From Yamagishiella unicocca (Eukaryota > Chlorophyta > Chlorophyceae > Chlamydomonadales > Volvocaceae), in contig BDSL01000200.1 in NCBI GenBank assembly GCA_003116995.1, positions 1 through 64,000 of the forward strand: a stretch of 64,000 nucleotides of DNA, given 5' to 3'. This document shows positions 12,626 to 23,955 of this stretch, one piece after another; position 1 is the stretch's first letter; each line of letters starts with the position of its first letter. The position numbers and the translations under genes were made by a program. The notes beneath the pieces are model-generated. The model did no database searches, had not been told where the DNA came from, and worked only from the letters and a program-made list of their open reading frames with translations.

Positions 12626-15600
12626 TTAACTGATCACGGCACCGGCGTCCGTCATGCTTCCCAGTGGGCCGCGAGAGGCGCCGTTGTAGTCCTTATCAGC
12701 TACCCTCAGACGTGGCACGGTCTTGATGGCTGGGCTGCCCGAGCGCGGCTTGTATGAATACGTGTTGAGTTTGGGGTCGGCCTCCCTGCTGCCCGCGTCG
12801 CTGCCGGTGTAGGCCTTCCAGCCCGCCAGGCCCCCGTCGTAGCCCATGGGCGCCACTCGGCGGTCCACATAGCGGTTGCCAGCTGCGCTGCCTGCCTTGT
12901 AGTAGATGTTGTTGGCGAAGAACAGGTCGGCGACGTTGGTCACAGCCGGGTAGACGGGCAGGGCGTTGGGGTCGACGCCAGGCATCTGCAGTCGGCAGCA
13001 GGGCATGTTAGCATACGTGCATTGGGTATGGACGGGGCCCTCTTACTAAGGCTTTTGAGTTGCGTCATGCTAAGATTCGTTGGGTTCCGCACCACTAAAG
13101 ATCACAGGCATGACTCAAAAGTAATGATGAGAAACGTATGCCAAGACGCCTAGCTCACCCCTCCGCACTCGGCTATCGTGCAATCGGAGTCCAGGCAGAG
13201 ACAGCCGGTGTCCAGGACCTCAATCGCAGAGGAGGGAATCTTGGCAATGTCGTACAGCTGAGATAAAACGTTGTCCCATTGGGGAGTGGCCTCGCCTGGG
13301 CGGGACAAGAGGGGCCGGGACACGCACATGCGGGAAGGCACACCGTTAGCCTTTTATGAAGGCCAGCTCCGTCATCTACGATCACCTCATACACACGAAG
13401 ATCTTGTCACTTTTAGTTGTGACACTCTCAATGCCCCTCATCCGCCACAACCACCACGCGCCGCACCTGTGAAGAACCACGGGCTGCCGTTATCTGCAAA
13501 AATGCCGCCGTACTTTTTCAGCGCCGTACAGAATACGCGCGCAGCTTGCGCCAGTGGGCTGCAGTCGAAGTCGGCTTTGAGGCGCACGCGCATTCCCATG
13601 GCGGGCACATCCGGGCCCTGGTCGCCGTGGGGAGCGAAATGGGTGGCGGGCGGCGTGTATGCCTGGCGGGAGTTGGGGCCCGTGAAGCGGATGGCGTGAT
13701 CGATGACGCCCTTGTTCACGACCTCGTCCCACTTGACCAGGCCGGGCAGGATGGCCAGGCCGGCGGCATCAGCAGACGTCCAGCCCAGCGGCCGGCCCAG
13801 GGCGTTGCGGGACATGTTGAACCTAGCGATGATGTCGGCCTGCCACTTGCCGGTGCCGGTCACGGCGGGCGGGAAGCTGCGGGCGCGGGGGAGTGAGGCG
13901 TGTAGGCACGCAAAGATGACTCAACAGTCAAGGCCAAATGGAGGCACGGTTGCGACGCGGACTGTGGCGGCAATTCGGGGCTATCTATCTTTGCACATAA
14001 CACCGTAAGCCATTAAAGTTAGAGCAGTCTTAAGCTTCCCACCTTCTCCAAGTCTCGTACAGCAGGCATGTTGCGTTGTCCACGACCAGCACGTGGCGGT
14101 CGCCGCCGCATGGCGTGTCGGGGCAGCTGAGGTAGGCGCCCTCGACCGGCGCGGTGGGCGGGAAGGGGAAGCCGCTGGGGGAGGTGTCCGACTCATCAGC
14201 GTAACCGTCTGGGCCAATGTCGATCTGCAGGGCGAACAGAGGACCACATGTATGAGCTAGCCATGTCGGTATGTATAACATCGCTGCAGTGGTGCTGTAC
14301 CAACATGCCAGGACGTGGGCATTACCTGCAACTGAAGTCACCCCAGCTAGCGCTCACCTGCACCATTGGCGTGCCCTGGCTGCTGTCAACGGTAATGAAG
14401 GGAATGCCGTACAGCACGCGTTGGCCGTTGGCCGCCGTGTAGCCGCCCCCGAAGTCGGGGTGAAGGTTGCCACCACCGATGTTGCTTTTGATGGTGTTGC
14501 TGTTGGGGTGGACGGGCAGTGAGGTCACGTCCATGCGCCAGGCGTTGTCGGCGGGGAAGAGCGGGCAGGAGCCGTCCGGGTTACGACCCTGCTCGCCGGG
14601 GGCGTTCACGTAGGCGTCGGCGAAGGACAAGCCCTGGCCCTGCAGCTCGCGACGTGCGGTCTCTGTCCTGCTGACAGAGCTCTTTGCATTGTCGCTGTAG
14701 AGGTCGTCGGCGTTGGCTGCAGCGGCAGCAATTACTGCACTGGCAGCACGACGGCCGAGCAGTCCCATCAGCACGCGGTGGTGATGTCTGGCCGCGGGGC
14801 AGGTGGAAGCAGGCACGTTGACGGTCAGCACTTTGTTAACGATTCTGCCCTGCAGGATGCGTGCCTCCACCATAAGTTTCGCGATAGTGGCCCCGCCGAG
14901 CGTGACAACGTTGTTCTTGAAGGTGATGTTGGTGTTAGGGGCGCCCGTCTCAAGCGTTGGTCCCAGCTGCTTGGGGCTGACATTGAGCAGCACGCCCGCC
15001 TGCATAGTTGCCGCCACGTTCAGCAGCGTGTTGTGAACCACCACGGCATCACGGGCAGAGTAGAAGGCCACGCCTGCTCCCGCCCCGCCGTCCAGAATGT
15101 TGCTGCGGAAGGATGGAGGCATAAGGGAAGGCGACATGTAAGTTGTCAAACAGGAACGTGGTAGAAGCGTGAAGCCTTGCGGCGACGGCGCACCGCTTGC
15201 TTGCTGTCTGGCGGTCGGCTAGGCGATTTGGTGGATTACAGGCAGAAAACGTGTCTCGAGCTAACTTCTACCGCTGCTGCTAGCAACGATGGAGCAATGC
15301 TCACTTGCGCACGATTGTGTTGATGCTGTCGTGCCAGTCGGGCTGGGGCAGCTGGGTGCGCGCCCAGTCCACGTCCATGTACATGACATCGGTGTTGTCG
15401 CTGCCCAGCAGGATGCCGCGGCCGCCAAAGTTCCTGGCGCGGGCGGTGTGGGATGGGGCCGTTGCTATCATCAAGGTCAACCACTTGTGAGTATCTGCTA
15501 GCGGACGCAGGATTGCCTGGAGTCAGGCGTTATAAGTAATGCAGCTAGTCGGTGTGCTCGCTCCACCCCGCTCTCTGTGGATGGCCCGCCTCGCTCACTT

Positions 15601-18600
15601 GATAAGGTTCCTCTCGACGAGCACGTTGCGTGCGCCGCCACCCAGCCGGATGCCGGTCTCAGCTGGGCTGTTGATGGTGTTGGATCGGATTGCTATAGTA
15701 CCGCCGCCGCGGACCTCAATGCCGGCTGCCTTGGGGCTGCTGATCGTGAGGCCCTGTATCACCACACCCTTGACGAAGGTGCTCAGCTTGATGCCGTGCA
15801 GGCCGCAGTTGGTTAGAGACATTTTCTGCAAAAGGCGGCGACAATTAGATCGAGAGAAAGCAGTCAAGGAAGCGGACGAAGGTATGGTTCATTGTACTTG
15901 CACGCAGTACTATGAATCGCCAGCGGCAGCGGCAATCGCCCTCGCGGTACGGTCGGCAGCACAGTCTGGACCCCAACCTCCGCCGCCCTGCCCGCCGCAG
16001 CACTGGGAATGAATACAGCAGTAATGCAACAAGCATTTCAATGCTGCACCTACAGACAACCACACAGTGCCACGTAATCGTATACAAGGTGCGGAAAGGG
16101 AAATGGCCCAGCTGCCACCGTCGGAAAGGGGTACGTACGACAGGGCAGTTTATCGCTCCGACCCCTTCCCCTGGACACACCGGCGCCATTACCCCTCTCT
16201 GCAAGTGTCACCCACTGGACGAATTCCAGGCCTTGCCTGGCGCGCTTGACGTCATTGATATAAAGTAAAACACCACACCAGCGGCGGCAACTGCCTTTCG
16301 AAGCCCTATAGCCCTATACGTAGGATGCGAGTACCGTGTAGCTCGACCTCGCGACTAACGAACCAGCCCTTCTGGCAACCTCACTTCCCCGCCGCCCTCG
16401 ACAATTGTATCCCACCTGGATGTACGACTGAGTTGCCGGCTTGCCAGTAGCCGCCAGGTAGAAGGCCCAATAGGCGCTGACGCCGCTGCCGGAACCCTCG
16501 TTCAGATGGATGCAGCTGCCCGACGTGCCGCCTGTCATGATTACATCAAAATCAATCAAGTTTATCGCAGCACAGCCGCCGTACAGCCCGTCGCCGGTCC
16601 GGATGCAAGGGTTGGCGCCGGTTTGGGAACACACGACTGTGGCACGAGCGCCGGGCAGGTCAGCGGGGTTGGTGGTGATTGTTACCTGTGTGGAGGCACG
16701 GGGGGAAGCGGATGGAAAATTCTAGTTAGTTGTTAGTGGCTTGCGTCTATGCACATCAGCCCGGTAGAGATGGGGTGACCGGAAGGAATAACCCTTTGCG
16801 GTCAATGGGCAATCGGTAAGTAACATATAGTAAGCGAGTCTGTCGCAAAAGGCCATTATGTCCTTACATTAGGACGGAAAATGCCGAAGCCGCCGGTATG
16901 GTTTTGCCCGCCCTTGAGCAGGATGCGGTCGCACTGATTAATGCTGGCCAGCGCCGCCTGAATGGTCTTGAAGGGCGACGTGTAGTTGGATTCGTAGTTG
17001 AACGCCTGGTTGTCGTTTCCATCAATGGCGTCCACATACAGGTCCTTGCACACGCGGGTCAACCAGTAGTCGTACGGCCAAGTCTTGTCGTATACGGGTC
17101 CCAAGCCGACGCCGTCATACGGCGGCTTGCTTGCGAAAGCTGTCGGTATCGGCGGCAGCACCTTCACGGCTCCAGTTGGGTTGGATTGCACCGCGCCTGC
17201 GTCGAACTGACCCATGGGCCGGGGCCGGCCGTTGAAGTCGTCAACCACCAGCACCGCACCGGAGGGAAGCGTTGCGGCGGCGCGGCCAGAGGCGGGACTG
17301 CAGCTGAGCGGTGTGAAGGCGGCGTCGAGCAGCGGGTCGGCTTCAACGCTGTTTATGTCGCAGTACGCCTGGCCCAGTGTTGCGGTGCAGTGCTGCGCCC
17401 AGCCGGTTGCGTTGCCGACAAAGGTGCTGTCAGTGCGCTCGTCCTCCAGCATGGCGCCCTTGCCCCACTGGAATGGGACGAGACCCAGACCTGTTTGTGT
17501 GAGCAGTAAGGCATGGGGGAGGTTGAGCGGATGGAGTCCGAGGTAATATGATGGGCAAGTACGGCGGTAGGTAGCGGGGCTGAGTCGACAGTTGGAGCGG
17601 ATCCGGATGGATACATGGAAACTTGGAAAGCCAATTGGCGAAGGGGAGCTGGTCGGCAAATCGTTTGCACTAAAGGTCGGCAGGCGGCGTTCCCTGCGAT
17701 TTCAAGCAAGTAACAGCTCGGCTTGCCAACCCACCTTTCTGGTCGTAGTAGACGTTGTGTGCCGACAAAAACGGCGTGGAGGGGTCCAGCCCGTCGGCGC
17801 GGACCTGCAGGACCGGACCGGCACGCGCGGTGGTTGATCGCACCAGGACATTGGCCCAGACGGTGAGGGAGGCGCAGCGGGTGAGCACAGAACCGGTGGG
17901 CGTGTAATCATGGCTGTACGAGTTGATCAAGATGCAGCTCTGGGTATTCTCCTGCGCCTGCCAGATGGTGTTGTGGGCGATAACGGTACCGCGACTAGCC
18001 CACACGTTGATGCCGGCCTGGCTCACGGCGATGATGATGTTGTTGCGCGCTTCGCAGTAGGAAAAGGGAAAATGCTTAGTAGACCTCACGGTGTGAGATA
18101 AGTTAACCCGGATGAAGTACTCGCTCTGCGCCATCTAGTCAAGGCATGCGTGCATTAATTGTTTTACATTTGTACGCATCGGTGACGTACCTGTCGCGTT
18201 GATGGACTCATGCAGTGCTGGGTTGTTGATGGGATCCATGTACTCGTAGTCCGTTGCGAATCCAAGGTTGAAACCAAAGTTGCTACGAGCCACATAATTG
18301 CGCTCCAGCAGCGCGCGGGCGGTGCCTCCCGCCAGGTGGACAGCGGCACCGCGGATGTCGTGAAAGTAGCAGTCCTTGATGGTGACGTCGTACGCCTGTA
18401 CGGCCTCGATGCCGTGACCGCCCGTACGCAGGCGGGCGCCGGTGTTATAAAACTCGCAATTGGAGAATGTGTTGTTGGTGGCCTTCATGACCAGCTTGAC
18501 GGCGCTGCCGCCCGTATCGTGGATACTGCGGGCGGGCGGGCGGATGGGTCGTCGATGATGAGGGGGGCAGGGGAGCAGCCACCGAGCGGGGTAGGGTTGT

Positions 18601-21600
18601 GAAGGTCAGGTGGCGATCCTATTTCGCGGTTTGTCGCGTGGAGCCTATCCGCTGCCCATGCGTCCAAAGCACGTAATCATCCCACAGCCCTTGTATGCGC
18701 TAACCGCCAACCCCTCCGACAGTCGCCGTACACGCTCATCCCTACGTACCGCACGTTCTGTACCACCCAGTGGTTTGGCCCGGCGCCGAGCGCCACTCGG
18801 TCCGCCATACTGCCGTAGTTCTCCCAGGACGTGAAGAACATGATGCCGTAGTAGAACCCGCCCATGATCTCAAGATCCTGGAGGCAGGCGGTAAGAAGGT
18901 GGGCGCAGGTGGGCGGATGTTTCCAAGACACAAAGAGCAGACCAAGTCAGTCGAGACAAATCAGCCCGCAGGTAGCAACCTATCGCAACCAACCTGGATC
19001 ACTCCGTAGTCGGAACCCGGGCGCAGAGTGATGACGTTGACGGCGTTCTGTGGGTCGTTCATCGGCAGCGACACCACAGCCCAGTGGCCGGGAGCCGACC
19101 GGAGTGTGATGCGCGGCCGGACGATGTTGAGGTCCCCTGAATGAACGAGATGCACACGTACGCAAATCAGGTAGGCGGCCCAAGGTACACGCACATGGGC
19201 GAGGCGAATGAGATGCAGCCATGCGGGTGCCATTTGCGAACGTGGGCTCGGGGCGGAACGCCTCTGATACCAGCAGCAGGTCACTCATTTCCTATACGCA
19301 TGTGCGGCTCGGGCAGCCGCAAACGGCCTTTTTGTCATTGCACGGGTATTATCGATCCCCAACTAGTAAAAAAGTACTGGACCTTCCATCATAAACACAA
19401 AGTAAATGTTATCCTCATGTGTGCCACTGTGTGCTTGCTAGAGCCCCAACGGTACGCAACTTTTCTAACTTGATGACTAGTTAGGTTAACCACAGATAAG
19501 CTCATGCCATCTGCTGGGAGCTCGTCCCCTCCGGGGACGTCGATCGGGGTATATACAATACCGCCAACCTTCCTCCACGGAGGGTATGCCTCGAAGGCAA
19601 TTGCTTGCAAGCTAATCATATCAAATAAAACGTATTGCTTACCTTCGGAAACTTGTAAGACGGAAACGAACTATATGAACATCTGTATGATTAAACGGAC
19701 ATACATGCAGGCGACGCCATGTCGACGCAAGGCCTGTCCCGCGCGCGCCCTGCAACCCCCCGCACAAAACTCCCCACGCTCGACTCCCTAATTTTGCGTC
19801 GCGTGCAGGCAAGCGACACGCTATATGCAACTAATCATACATCTCTGTATTCGCACCTGGGTACACGCCCGTCTTGAGGTAGATCTTATCACCCGGCCAC
19901 GCCTCGAAGACGGCCTTGGCGGGAGACTTGAAGGGCGAGGCTGAGTGGCCACTGTTGAGCTCGTCACTGCCCGAGGGGGCCACCCACCACACGCGCGGGA
20001 TGGTGCCTAACGTGACGGGGTATGATTGGACTGGCGGCGCTGGCGCGGAGAGGTTAGTGGTGCACGTGACCGTCAGGGCCGGGCGGCGCAGTGGCGCGTT
20101 TCCCTTCTTCCACTGCCCCGTGACGAACGAGACCGAGCCGTTGACAGCCCTGTGTGCCGGTGGCAGCAGGATAGGGTTGCGCGGGCTGTTATGGTGAAGG
20201 ACTTCGCCACATCTAGACCAGATATGAAAGTGTTAGCAGTTATATTAGCAGTTATAACGCAGGCATCTAGCTTCAAATTCCTTCGTACACTCGCATCGAG
20301 GTGCGTCAAGGTGCACCAAGCAACACGCCCGCTGGCAAGTAAACATCCGCACATCGAGTGGCGGCCGCCGCACCTGAACAGCAGGCCGTAATTGGCGGCA
20401 CCGCTGTTAACCACCCAGCCAGTAACCTTGGCAACGTCCAGGGCAATGGTCTGGGAGACGAAGCCGTAGTACTCGTTCACGGGGACCACGAAGGAGTACA
20501 GCACATCTGACGAGCAGTCCGCCCAGGCGCCCGGCTGCGTCCAGGGCACACTAGCGGTGCCGTTCCATCGGGAGTAACGCCAGCCAGTACCCTGGTAGCT
20601 GCGGGGGGAGCAGGCAGGCGTTGCGTGCGTGGATAGGTCGGTTTACGTCAGCGGGGGGGTCCGCGTCATCCAGGATGTACAGGAAGTCCTGTGCTACGTG
20701 GTCAATGGGGCGGAAAGCAGGAGGCGCCACCCGGCGAACCTGCGACAGCTGGTACCTGTGTGTAAGTAACAGGACTACAGGAGGGTTTTATCCACCAAAG
20801 GCATGTCCTGAAAAACGTGATTATTGATTTATTCTGCACGCGCTAGCGTGCAGCCCAAACCACCTAGCAATATCCTTGGCATATGTCTTCCCGCAAGCAG
20901 AGCTTCGGAGACCGTGGGAAATGAAGCCCTGCTACGAAACGATCAATGGAGCCAGGGTGCCAGCACGCGCGTGCTTGGTGTATGTAGCAGGGGATGTGAG
21001 CACGTGACAACTAGCGAGCCAGCGGGCAAAAGCCGCGCCGCGCGCTGCTGGGGCGCGCACACACATACATACCTGGGGCCAGTTTTGACGTGATCCCAGG
21101 GTTTCTTCATGAAGCAAGCCTCCACCAGCACCGGCGTGTTCCAATTAATGAACACGACCTGATGTACGATGGGCGAGCGCACAATCGGTTTGTTGGGAAT
21201 ACGTGTCTATTTGCTTGGATGCTCTACCTAGTTAGTGGTTGAGATAAGTGGCGCTGTGTGAATTGCTGACAAACGCGGTGCGTCGGCTGCCACGGAACGA
21301 GGGGCGGGCGCGTATGTACCCAAAACCCAGCCTGGGGCAGCCCGAACCTCAACGAGCGAAGTAACCGTACCCAGAACCCAGCAAGGACAGCCTCTCAACT
21401 AAGCGCCGCTTTCAACTTACACTCAGCTCAGCGGACTGTATAACGGACTTCACTGGCAGGTACCTGCAAGCGCCCAAGTTACACACCATGGGTTGGTTGT
21501 ATGGCAGTCACCCGTTTGCTTTTCAGGCTGTAGGTTGCCCGCAAAGATGCGACCGCACCGACGTCCCTTACTTGACTTACGATACACACGCCATAGGGAA

Positions 21601-22309
21601 GGCATTTTCCTTTGAAACGGATGCAAATTGGGAATGAGCGTGTGCATCACGTAAGCAGGCAAGGCACACAGAACTGTAACCGTTACAACATAAGAAGGTA
21701 GGGCGTACGAGAACGGAATGGGTGCGCGCAGGTGCTTCTGTTTTTTATGGCCGGTGGCGCCCGTGCCCTGGCGGGCGTGTGTCGTCTGGGGCTTTAACAG
21801 CCGTGCTAGCTTGCGTCTACGCAATTGGGGCCCGCCGGAGGGACCTCGCGGCGGGCAATATAATACACTCACTTCTGCAAAAAGTTGAAGCGGATGAGCG
21901 TACGGAACTGTTCCTGGGGATTGTTAGGATTATAGTCGGCCAGCGTGTAAGTGTAGTCGGGCCCAGTGCTGCCCCAAAAGTACTGCGTGGAGGGAGTGGC
22001 GAAGCAAGGAGGTGCGGTTGCCATGGCTGCTGCGACACGAGCCGGGAGCGAGCCTGGCTTAAGCAACCAGGGCGAGTAAGGCCTCACCGTCATGCCGTTC
22101 TGGTTGTTCCACGTATCGATGTACTGCGTGGTGATGGATGTTTCATAGCTTGAGTTGTAGTATGTGCGCGTGCCAGTATTAGCGACAAGGGTACGCCCCG
22201 ACTGAAACGTAACGGATGATGACTGGGCCTCAGCGAAGCTGCCAAGCAACGCCAGTGTCACTGATAGCGCCACACATAAGGAATTGCACCCTTTGAAAGT
22301 TTTCAGCAT
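12626..22309 (-). CDS. Secreted mosaic protein: DNRLRE/CBM96-like domain, two beta-helix units, bacterial-like inserted module
   Basis: A very large predicted extracellular protein, probably binding or acting on polysaccharide. Nineteen exons join in frame: 21873-22309, 21421-21463, 21073-21158, 20647-20755, 20374-20591, 19857-20212, 18994-19136, 18750-18877, 18191-18525, 17735-18049, 16868-17490, 16416-16685, 15599-15825, 15305-15433, 14358-15102, 14043-14224, 13467-13876, 13159-13295 and 12626-12985. They total 1,750 residues. A signal peptide (CVALSVTLALLGSFAEAQ) starts the protein. Residues about 30-370 resemble DNRLRE/CBM96 domains (FRTLIRFNFLQKYLPVKS, then WTQPGAWAD, then VTGWVVNSGAANYGLLFR). 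Beta-helix unit 1 runs from WWVAPSGSDE to GQFDAGAVQSN (about 371-826). Unit 2 begins at LYVDAIDGND (about 873). It is interrupted at about 1310-1617 by another module and finishes at the C-terminus (SPAIKTVPRLRVADKDYNGA). No catalytic residues of a known lyase are evident. Confidence 0.87.
13159..14570 (-). other. Inserted module within beta-helix unit 2 (about residues 1310-1617)
   Basis: Four exons encode a compact module unlike the surrounding helix coils. It carries CPLFPADNAWRMDV, SLPVHPNSN, LHPDFGGG, YGIPFITVD, YADESDTSP, GGDRHVLVVD, GWTSADAAGLAILPGLVKWD, THFAPHGD and GGIFADNGSPWFFTGA. From memory, this motif series matches uncharacterised secreted proteins of bacteria and fungi. I cannot give a family accession. 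The upstream border is coded in the same exon as beta-helix sequence (14358-15102), so the fusion does not depend on a predicted splice. Confidence 0.72.
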
Positions 22310-22961
22310 CCAAGCTGCGTAGTTGCGCTGATATCGCACACACGGTGCCGACCTTCTTCGCAATGCTTGTTCACCTCTACGCATCGTGCTGCAGGAAAGC
22401 AGTTTCCCCTAGCAGGAACGAACTTGGGCTAATTAGTATTATTTCTTTCTTATTCCGACACCATTGGATGCTCTTGCAAGCCTGTTCTCAGGCAGTCGTT
22501 TCGACAACGCACTGTATTGTGGCGGAATATGTCAAAAAGGAATTGAGAGAGCAATTGTTGAGCGTTTCCGCAAGTTGCTTTGCATGCAAACAGTGGACAC
22601 AGTTCCGTCCGTCGCGGCTACAATAGCAGGATTTGACCTTGTCGTACGCCTTAGTCACGTGTGAAAACGTAGCAACCGTTTACGCACATCTATTGGGCGA
22701 CACTCGTATCTCGTTTTGGAGTAGATTGGTGAAGTCGGAGGGTAGTGTACATCACAATGTGTGTCGTGAAGAGATTCGCACAGCTCTGAGGACGAATCTA
22801 AGCTACGAAGGATGGGGATCACAAGTCCTTACAGGGCTGAGGTATGATTTCCGGAACCCTTATGAAATAGAAGAGCAGGTTTATGTTAATAGTTAGACGG
22901 AGTTAAATGTTGGCAGTATTTTGCACACGCTCGAGCAACGGTTTGACGACGACTTGGGCTA

Positions 22962-23009
22962 ATTTCCGTCTGCGCACATTTCCGTCTGCGCACATTTCCG
23001 TCTGCGCAC
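22962..23009. repeat. 16-bp unit repeated three times
   Basis: Three perfect head-to-tail copies of atttccgtctgcgcac occupy exactly 48 bases upstream of the secreted mosaic gene. Confidence 0.9.
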
Positions 23010-23506
23010 ACCACCTAGGGAGTTTTTGTTGGAAGGAAACAAACCAGGCGTGAAGATCTGCCGACACACACAAACTGGATGGGTATCACCCACGCATATG
23101 CAGGGGTACATACGTACATTCCCACTAAGGTGTACCCTAGTGTACGCCAATTTGTTGCGCTTTAGGTTTTGTATTTGGGGCCTAGAGGTTAGCCGCCAGC
23201 ATGGACGAGCTTGTGAAGACCGCTGGTGCCTGGTACGCGGTGATCGGGCAGCAGTCGAGGACTAAGTGCATGCACTGCTGGAATGCACTGCTTACAGTGA
23301 CCTTCGTACTGAACTGTAAGGAATGGGTATAACGCCCAATGCCATGATGGTGCGGGTCAAAAGTGCTGAAAACCAACGGGGTCTAGCGAACGTGCTGCAC
23401 CGTATCAGGAATCGCCGCACAGCGGTCCCGAGTACCAGGGCATAGTTGCTACGTTACTGGGGCATGTTCTCTTAAACTCTTTGTACTCCTCTTTACGCAA
23501 TGCTTT

Positions 23507-23590
23507 GGTTCGCAGTCGACGAGCCTCCTGGCTCGTCTGGGCCTTCCGAGCTCCAAGAGCTTGTAAAAAAAATCAATCAATCAATCCATC
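23507..23590 (+). repeat. Dispersed short repeat, copy 2
   Basis: In the orientation that puts the tail last, this copy reads ggttcgcag, then gagcctcctggctcgtctgg, then gagctccaagagcttgta, then an A-run and a tail of tcaa repeats. It is the reverse complement of the copies at 6742-6820 and 50415-50494. The 3' microsatellite tail is typical of retroposed elements. Confidence 0.75.
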
Positions 23591-23955
23591 AAGCAACCGT
23601 TTTATAGACCTAGGAGGGAAAGAGCAGCTGGTTACACGCAACTACGAGCTCTGAAAATCTCGTTACAAGACCATGAGACAATGTTCCCAGAACGCAAGGA
23701 GCGGGTCCCGCTCATTCGCCTCCAATTTACAAAGATGATCGGGCGATCGGGCCTCCGGCCCCGAGAGCCAACCTTTGGATTCCAAACGAGTCTCCTAGAT
23801 CGCCACTTGGCCGCGCAGCGCAGCCCCCTCACCGCGACAGCGGCCGTCTGCACCCGTCAGCAACCTTAGACGGAAGTCCGTCCAGGTGTTGTACGCCCCC
23901 GTGTGAGAGCCGGAGGCGCCCCCCTTTCTGCTCCTGGCAGCTGCGCAGTCGGTGA

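Larger units (their letters stand above)
22310..23955. other. Intergenic region with two repeats, no gene seen
   Basis: This holds the upstream region of the secreted mosaic gene and the 3' flank of ARP3. A 16-base triple repeat and dispersed repeat copy 2 are listed separately. Short frames such as 22633-22896 have no recognisable domain. Confidence 0.55.

Noticed and set aside
20584..20598. Acceptor CCGCAG at 20599 for the secreted mosaic gene
   Set aside because: It breaks the frame with the upstream exon. The acceptor seven bases further on (CTACCAG, exon start 20591) restores it.
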